Assembly: GCA_037176885.1 (NCBI GenBank) | Contig: JAWWNJ010000305.1 | Span: forward strand, 1-64,000 | DNA length: 64,000 nucleotides | Source: Favolaschia claudopus | Lineage: Eukaryota > Basidiomycota > Agaricomycetes > Agaricales > Mycenaceae | Reading direction: 5' to 3' | The notes under the pieces: generated by a model | What the model was told of the DNA's origin: nothing | The model's input: the letters and a program-made list of their open reading frames with translations, nothing else | The model's database searches: none | In this document: positions 57,239 to 64,000 of the stretch, one piece after another | Position numbering within the stretch: the first letter of the stretch is position 1 | How the letters are laid out: each line of letters opens with the position of its first letter | Position numbers and translations under genes: made by a program

Positions 57239-58143
57239 CGCTTGGATTGTGGTTGGGTAGTGGCTCAAGGACTTCGAGTCGATGATTTTTCCAAGATTTT
57301 TCGCCCTTCAATTTTACGTTACATTAAATATTAAATAATCGGCGAAACACGGATCAATATTAATGAATCCGGCAACTTGAATTACTTACCGATGCCCGGC
57401 AACAAAATTGCCTCGCATCTTGTCCAGAATTCGTCATCTTCTGCTCATCTCCAACTCATCTCACTTCGATTCTCGGAGAAGGTCCCTCCTACTCTTTGCA
57501 AGCGGCACCCACTATGCCATCCTAGCCTGTCAGACTTCGAATTCGACTTTGAATGGTTGTTGGTCCTTCAAGTGGATCGTTGACTCGGCGTCGGCCACTT
57601 TTGCCAGCCAATCCAAGAGAAAGATTTATTGGCGCTAGCTTTTCGTCTGACAACATCGACACCCCTGTGTCTCATAATTGAGACATCTCAATTGTGAAGA
57701 GCATCCCGACGAAGGCTGACAGTGCGACTGTCGACAAGGTGACGGTCCCATACCAGACTGAAGAGGCCGAGACTTTGCTCAGGTCAGGTCCAATTTTGAA
57801 TATTATCGAATTCACTTGACAGGTCCATTTGGCTTCAGGCTCCTAGAGATGTATGATCGATGCCATCGCAAAGAGCTATCAAGATTGTAGCATAAGTATT
57901 CTCTCTCTTCCTCTTTATCCGTCTGTTCTGGCTCCCGGAACCCAACATCTGAGAGCCCTTCGATACAGAACCCATGCCTATTCTGGGTGCTTGTTCGAAT
58001 TTGAAATTCTTGGACCATAACGATGACAGGTGCGCTATGTTTCCGCCTCGAATCGCTGTCTAGGGGATTTTTCGGACGGAACTGCGTAGCTGTCATTCGT
58101 ACCTTGAACGGATCACGACATAAATTAACGCCTCAGGAATTGA
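57239..58143. other. Intergenic
   Basis: Between NLR copy B and the PLP enzyme. Short ORFs only, none supported. Confidence 0.45.
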
Positions 58144-60130
58144 TTGACCGACGCTGCTCCTTCTTTGACCTCACGATGGAGGGTACATTTTCTTCCTCTT
58201 CCTCCTCATCCCCTTCTCCCAACAAACGCGAAAAAACGTCGATCCGCTACGAGTTCTCGTTCAGGTCGTCCGCGATTCAGCCTCTCCAGCGAGAAGACTT
58301 TTGTTCCTCCTGAGTCGAAGGGCAAGCTCAAAGATCCTGAGCCTCTCAGTCCTCAACGGACACCAGTTTTTCTGGGTATCGCGGATCACTGCAACTCCGC
58401 AGATGCGGGTGAGGCGTACGAACAATTTCTGCAAGGCTTTCCCGGTGCGTCAGAGACATTTTTTTTATCTTGCTCTTAGTTCAATTGTTTGTTGGTTCAG
58501 AATATAAGCTCACATGGATCGTCGACACTCTGAGACATACTGACTTCGGTCGATTGTCAGATAACGGCGAGACATACGTTGATTATATCGGCGGGGCTCT
58601 ATATCCTGAAAGTCTGATTCGCGTTCACATCGATTTTCTCAGTCGAAATATTCTTGGTAGCCCCCACTCGGTTGGTAACAGGTGCGTCTGTAAACCATAT
58701 CCGTTTTGCATCGGTTTCATGAAGTGATTGTGGCTCCAGTTTATCGACTCGCTGCGCGAAAGAAGCCAGAGCTGCCGTTCTCTCGTTTTTCAACGCTTCG
58801 CCCGATGAGTATACAGTCATATTCACACCCAACGCGACAGGCGGTCTCAAACTAGTTGGTGAATCGTACCCATTTACCGAAGGAAGCACCTACATGCTCC
58901 CCTGCGACGCGCATGATAGCGTACACGGCATCCGAGAGTTCGCCATGCGCAACGGCGCTCGCGTGTCCTACATCCCGTCGCCGCCGACGGGTGGTGTGGA
59001 CCTCACTACTGCTCATGTGTGGTCGTTCGTTTCCTTTCCCGCATTCCTTATCTTATCTTCTCATCATCGCAGAGAATGCTATTCCGATATCAACCCAACT
59101 CTCCCGGCGCCGCATCATCCTTATTCGTTCTCACCGCGCAATCCAACATCACTAACGCAAAGTGTCCGCTGTCGATCTTACGGTACGCCTCGGCGCTAGG
59201 CTATCATACTCTTCTCGACGCAGCCGCTCTTGCTCCAACTTCAACCATTTCGCTGACGGATTATCCCGTCGATGCGATGGTGGTTTCGTTCTACAAGATG
59301 ATGGGATTTCCTACCGGTCTCGGGGCGTTGATTGAGAAGAAGTCGTTTTTGCGGCAACTGTACCGTCCGTGGTTTTCTGGAGGGAATGTCGAGGTGGTGC
59401 AGGTGCCTGGCGAGGTTGTAACACTTTCATCAGAGCTTCACGAACAGTTCGAAGTATGTATATCTGAATCTTCGATTTGCTGCTTGCTAATGTTGGAGTT
59501 ATGAGGATGGGACGATTAATTATCTTTCGTTGATGGCGGTTTCGGACGGGCTTCGCTTTTTATCTGCGTACATGCCATTTCTCCCGCTCCGACTTTCCTG
59601 CCTGATGCACTACCTCATCGCGGCCCTATCCGAACTGCGACACGAAAATTCCGACACGAGTGTAGTCCGTATCTTGTCCTCTAAACCTACTCGACGTCTC
59701 AAAACTGTCGGTGCGCAATCGGACGTCGGTTCGGTAATTTCACTCATATTTCTGACTGTGAGTTTTTCCTTTGCTCCCGCTTGATTTCTTAACTGACTTT
59801 TCCTCATAGCCGTCCGGTTCGATGCTACCGAATTCATTTGTATCCTATGCAGCATCACGAATGTGCATCTCCCTCCGCACTGGATGCATGGGCAACCCCG
59901 GCGGTACTGCCGCGCTCCTCGGCATTGAGGACGCAATGCTGCAGCTCTACGATGGCGTGACGCTGGAAGATCTCGAGCGTGCCGTGGGTCACGAAAATGG
60001 CGTTGTTCGGTTGAGTTTTGGGTTGGCGAGTAATTTTCAGGATGCTTGGAATGTGTTGAGGTTTGCGAGGACGATTGGGCAGGAGGAGGAGAGGATGGGG
60101 TTGTGGGCTGGATGGCTGGCTACTTTGTGA
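58144..60130 (+). CDS. Class-V aminotransferase-like PLP enzyme (MOCOS-type)
   Basis: Exons read FLGIADHCNSADAGEAYEQFL, EYKLTWIVDTLRHTDFGRL, DYIGGALYPESLIRVHIDFL, FTPNATGGLKLVGESYPF, HDSVHGIREFAMRNG, then after a short intron LFVLTAQSNITNAKCPLSIL, LGYHTLLDAAALAPT, and the PLP-lysine motif SFYKMMGFPTGLGAL. Next come GGNVEVVQVPGEVV, DGTINYLSLM and LRTGCMGNPGG, ending at TGA 60,128–60,130. This order is that of fungal pyridoxal-phosphate transferases related to the NifS-like domain of molybdenum-cofactor sulfurase. No MOSC domain follows, so it is not a complete sulfurase. In relatives I recall the loop as TGCMCNPGG. Here the second cysteine is Gly. The start is unresolved: the frame is open from 58,144 without an ATG, and the nearby ATG at 58,176 is out of frame. 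Confidence 0.75.
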
Positions 60131-61060
60131 TGCAGCGCAGCGCATTCGCCATTGAAAGACGGTTTCATTCTCTTCTAATTGTTTTGGGATTGCTCAAAGG
60201 GGGATTCTCAATAGGAATGATTGAGGCATTGAGCACAAAGCTGTACAGAACTGTCTTCAGCATCATGGAACAACGTTTTCGATTGTCGAACTCCGTTTTC
60301 GAAGCTTGGTCAACGCAGCTGAATGGGGAAGGTGTTTACGCAGTCACGGGATCGCGAAGTTGCGGTCCGAAAACGGCCGGTCTCTTAAGGTTAGGGTCAG
60401 TATTTCTTTCTCTTTCTCGTCATCTCGCTGCAATCTCGCTGCCATTGCTCTCGATCCACGAGCAAAATCCAATTTGCTGGGGGCTATAGCGGAGGCATTG
60501 GGGCCTGCGACAATGTAGGCTACGTAGCTCTTGAAGCTGCTCTTTCACTTTGCATAGAGTTTGCTTGATCTTCTCGACTCTCGAGTCGCTAGCGCTCTCC
60601 ACAGTCCTGAGCCGAGTCGAGTCATAACCAAGCTCAATTCAAGATACAGCGTCCTCGTTGTCTGCCTCGTTGCGCCGTTGTCTTCGATATTGCCCGACCC
60701 GGTCCTCCACACCGCCAACGCCTATCAAATCGCAACGAGGAGTAACTCAAGGCCCGAGTTAGGCGCTCATGAGTCAAGCGACATCCCCAGAAGAAGTAAT
60801 TTCAATTTCTCTTTCTAGCGCGCGCTGTTGGTCTCGACGGCGGCTTGTTCTCGAACAGCAACTGTATCGATCGGGAGCTGTGAAGACCATGCGCCGTTTG
60901 AACCGGCCTTCCGGTATGTCTCAGTCAAAGGTTAAAACTGAGAGAGTCTGATTCGATTTGCCGCACAGCCAACTCGGATCACAGCTCCAACCGCGCTTGG
61001 GCTATATAAGGGTCGCGTCAAAGCACGAGCTTGCCTTTCGACTACCTGCCTCCTACACTC
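60131..61060. other. Intergenic with ABC-transporter promoter
   Basis: Apart from the TATA box listed separately, short ORFs only. No gene supported. Confidence 0.45.
61003..61010 (+). promoter_or_regulatory. TATA box of the ABC transporter gene
   Basis: TATATAAG lies 51–58 bp upstream of ATG 61,061, a fitting distance for a short fungal 5' leader. Confidence 0.55.
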
Positions 61061-63760
61061 ATGGGCGCCACCTCCGAAAAGCCTCTCCTGTCCGAGAAGG
61101 AAAAGAATGACACGTCGAAAGAATCGAAGAACGAGAAGGACGCGTACACTACCTTGAACCTCGGGGTGTGGAGTGTTCTATTGCCAAACGAAATTGTCTC
61201 TGGCAATATCGTGTCGTCGACCAAGCAGAAGTGGAATGCGATCGTTCTAGCTTATCCCGTCGTCCAGGACTTCTTCCGTCAAGTTTACGATCTCAATCCT
61301 CACCTCGTTCTCCTCTTCGTTGCGTTGAAGTTATGGGGTGAGATGGAATCTGTTGTGAGTTTGTATGTCTCCGGCCGACTGTTGCGCATTGTGCGTCGTT
61401 CTTCTTTCTACCTCGGCTGTTTTGACAAGCTTGAAATACAGATTGAAGTCGGAATGACTGAAGGCCGGCCAGACGCCTCCGCTCTACTCCAGGCGCTCGT
61501 TGCGCATTTGATATGTGTCACTTTGAACGCTACTGCGCGCTGGGGGCGGTGAGTCTTCACTTTGACTTTGCGGCCCCGAACCTCATCTCAATTCAAACGT
61601 AGCGAGTATGTTTCGCCGATCCTTGAGAACAGCGTCTCTATGCACTTTGATGACTATCTGCTGCGAGGTATGTATTCTTGTTTCTTCTGCGACGTACGGG
61701 ATGCCGATTATTTCCATATAGCAAAACTGCGGCTCGACATGCCCACTGCCGCAGGTGCGTTTCTCTCCTTTCAACATCGTGTTATTGTCATTTGACAAAT
61801 CCGATCGCGTAGATAGCAACAATCGATCGCAAGCCTCAGCCTATTATGCGTGGCACTCCTTTGAAGGGCTTTGCGATGCATTCATGCGCCTTTTTGGACT
61901 CATCAGCCAGCTGATCTATATATCGCAACAACGGAATGCGGGGTTTCTGTTTACGCTGATAGCGCTGGTGCGGCCTGTGATGACGTTGGTTAGCGAAAAG
62001 ACGCTTTGGCTAAAACGTGAGCCAATTTTGCGAAACTTTTTCCGTTCTCTTCTGAAGCTCCGTATGTTATCTGGCGATCTACAGCTCATGTGGCGTATTC
62101 GGAAAATGAGTCATATCTGCGGCTTCAATCTCTGGAGAGCATGGGACAATCGCGTTTTCGAGGAGACATTATTGCAAGCGGGATTGTCGGATGGATTACG
62201 GAAGGTACGTCTACGCTGTGCTGCTCGCATTTATAGAATCGCTGACGGAGTGAATGCAGAATACCATCGTGCAAGAGATGCTCTTGGCTCTGTTGGTTGT
62301 CAGAATTCATGGGCTCTATATGCTATCGAGTCCTCGCCGCTAAATCAAGTTCTCGCCGATTGGGCTGGGGCTCTACCGACAGTGAGTACTCAAAATCAGA
62401 TGTCTCAGAGCTTGCCTTCATTTCGGAGTTGATTTAGATGTACTGGGCTCTCAACGCACTACTCGCACCTGCGCGATTTTCCATGACCTCGATCGCCATT
62501 CTGCAACAATACTCGTCAAGCCTGAATTACTCGTTGCAAATGCTGTTTTGGGACTTTTCGCGAGTTGGGAAGTGTTTCACGGATATCAAGATTCTGTTTG
62601 AGGCTGCGAGTATCAAGAACCAAATTGTCGATGGGGACCTTGCTTATCCGCGTCCGGAGGCCGAATTCGAAGTGTCAAGAGGCATGGACATTGAGCTTCG
62701 GTGAGTATATTACCGTATCTCCCTCGTGTGTTGGATCTCCTCCTGATATCATTCTAGAAATGTTTCGTTCGCTTACCCCGGCGAAAAGTCCAAAGAGGCC
62801 GCACTCAAGGAAATCTCCCTCCGCATCCCCGCAGGCTCCCTCGTCGTCATCGTCGGCGCTAACGGAAGCGGCAAATCCACCATCATCAAACTTCTGACTC
62901 GCATGTACGACGTCTCAGACGACGGCGGTCAAGTCCTCATCGACGGCATACCCATTCAACAATACCGTATGGGGGATCTCAGACAGGCGCAAGCGACACT
63001 CACGCAAGAACATAAGCTCTTCCCTTTGACGCTTGCCGAAAACATCGGGCTTGGGTATCCAGAGAAGGTGAGGGATATGGAGATGGTTATGCAGGCGGCG
63101 AAGGATGGGGGTGCGGTGGAGTTGTTAGATAAGTTAAAGGACGGGGCGGAGACGATGTTGGAGCCGATTACGACGGCGTTTGGGTATCAGTTGGATGATG
63201 AGAAGCATAAGACGTTGAAGGGGGTGCTCACGAAGTTGGAGAAGAAGACGGAGGTTTCTGGTTCGTCAATTTATTCTTTGTATTCGTGCGCTAATTTAGA
63301 ATTTATGAAGGTGGGGAGAAACAGCGGCTCGTCGCGTGAGTGATTTATTCCTTTCAATGTGTGTCAGCCCTAAACTAATCTGGTACAAGATCACGGACCT
63401 TCATGCGATTTCAAACCAAGAAGATCAAACTATTATGTGTTGATGAGCCGTCGAGTGCTCTCGATCCTCGCGGCGAGTTCGAACTCTTCGAGCGTTTGCG
63501 TGAAACAGGTGAAGGGAAGACCATGATCTTCGTCACCCATCGATTCGGCCATCTCACAAAATATGCCGATATTATCTTGTGCGTTCTCCGCGTTCATTCA
63601 ACTTCTCTACACCTCAGTAATTCCCGATGTCAGATGCATGAAGGAGGGCAAAGTGGTCGAGTCAGGGACTCACAAGGATCTCATGGCTCGCGATGGAGAG
63701 TATGCCAGCCTTTATAATGTCCAAGCGCAAGCATTTACGGAATCCGAGGTGATTGTTTAA
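61061..63760 (+). CDS. ABC half-transporter (type-I exporter, one TMD–NBD)
   Basis: ATG at 61,061; TAA at 63,758–63,760. A charged N-terminus (KPLLSEKEKNDTSKESKNEKD) is followed by several spliced exons of the membrane domain (YDLNPHLVLLFVALKLWGEM, LLQALVAHLICVTLNATARWG, FLFTLIALVRPVMTLV, QQYSSSLNYSLQMLF). The nucleotide-binding domain has VSFAYPGEKSKEAAL, Walker A IVGANGSGKSTII, a Q-loop TLTQEHKLFPL, the signature SGGEKQR (split by an intron at 63,261–63,309), Walker B IKLLCVDEPSSALDP, and the H-loop FVTHRFGHL. All ATPase motifs are present. It likely works as a homodimer or a dimer with a partner. The substrate is unknown. Similar single-NBD transporters are common in agaricomycetes. Exons between 61,990 and 62,440 were not fully resolved. 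Confidence 0.85.
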
Positions 63761-64000
63761 ATTTTGAGAATATCCATCCCGAACTTGCTCATCGGTATCC
63801 TAGACTGATAAAAGTTGAAGTAAATGATGAATTTTGCTAGGTATTAGATTCGGATTCGATACAGCTCATGGACTGTCGTTGAAAGTAACTTCTTGCTCTA
63901 CTGATAAACTCGCTTTTCGGCACCGAGGTCTTCCAGTTCGAGTACAAAAACAATGCAAATGTAGCGCAGGTACGGATGCCGTCCGCTTCTTTGCCTTGCT
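63761..64000. other. Window end, no gene seen
   Basis: Downstream of the ABC transporter. The final 150 bp (TGGACTGTCGTTGAAAGTAACTT) resembles an exon/intron border of the NLR-like genes (compare 56,876–56,900), so another fragment of that family may begin near 63,870. Confidence 0.3.

Overview
The window looks like nuclear DNA of a filamentous basidiomycete, most likely an agaricomycete. Genes are split by many 45–75 nt introns with GTRNGY-type donors and CAG/TAG acceptors. The gene families are typical of that group: a GH5 endoglucanase with a fungal cellulose-binding module, F-box proteins, cytochromes P450, a DUF6534-like membrane protein, and NACHT NLR-like proteins whose N-terminus resembles the MLKL four-helix bundle. 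All gene models here were spliced by eye from the sequence.

Layout. 1–3,456 (minus): NLR-like copy A, cut by the window edge. 4,595–6,263: decayed HUA1-like gene, followed by about 1 kb of degenerate CT-rich repeats. 8,552–10,470 (plus): single-pass Ser/Thr-rich membrane protein. 10,961–12,981 (minus): CBM1–GH5 endoglucanase in 15 exons, two of them 8 and 9 nt long. 13,545–14,860 (minus): seven-helix-type membrane protein. 15,367–29,261: candidate large mobile element. 30,362–32,122 (minus): F-box/LRR-like protein. 32,818–35,157 (minus) and 36,422–38,944 (plus): head-to-head P450 pair. 39,646–47,903 (minus): 2,250-residue disordered Ser-rich protein with one 1.06 kb intron made of a tandem duplication. 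48,690–50,008 (plus) and 50,257–51,611 (minus): tail-to-tail F-box-like gene and its broken copy. 52,000–52,304 (minus): 78-residue secreted protein. 53,720–57,238 (plus): NLR-like copy B. About 58,144–60,130 (plus): class-V aminotransferase-like (MOCOS-type) PLP enzyme. 61,061–63,760 (plus): ABC half-transporter.

The most interesting part is 15.37–29.26 kb. An intact four-exon gene for a DDE integrase-core protein lies just inside a TTCCT/AGGAA-rich array. A second array lies at the far end in inverted orientation, and outside each array is an imperfect 18-bp inverted repeat of the form GGCCGnnAnnGGACAAAA. Between them are a short ORF remnant, a MAPR/cytochrome-b5-like protein, an AT-hook protein, a decayed 300-bp-scale repeat block, a Ser/Pro-rich protein, and a protein with two C-x2-CG-x2-W-x2-H motifs and a degenerate HECT-like C-terminus. 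I read this as a candidate 13.9 kb integrase-type element with cargo. That is an inference and no target-site duplication was found.

The second theme is paired inverted duplication. The NLR-like genes form a roughly 3.5 kb inverted pair about 50 kb apart, and the F-box pair forms a 1.3 kb palindrome with a 0.25 kb spacer. In both pairs one copy carries a lesion: a stop between the helical domain and NACHT in NLR copy B, and a frameshift plus nonsense codon in F-box copy 2. NLR-like proteins and F-box families are known to expand and decay quickly in these fungi, so the window reads as a birth-and-death region around a mobile element.
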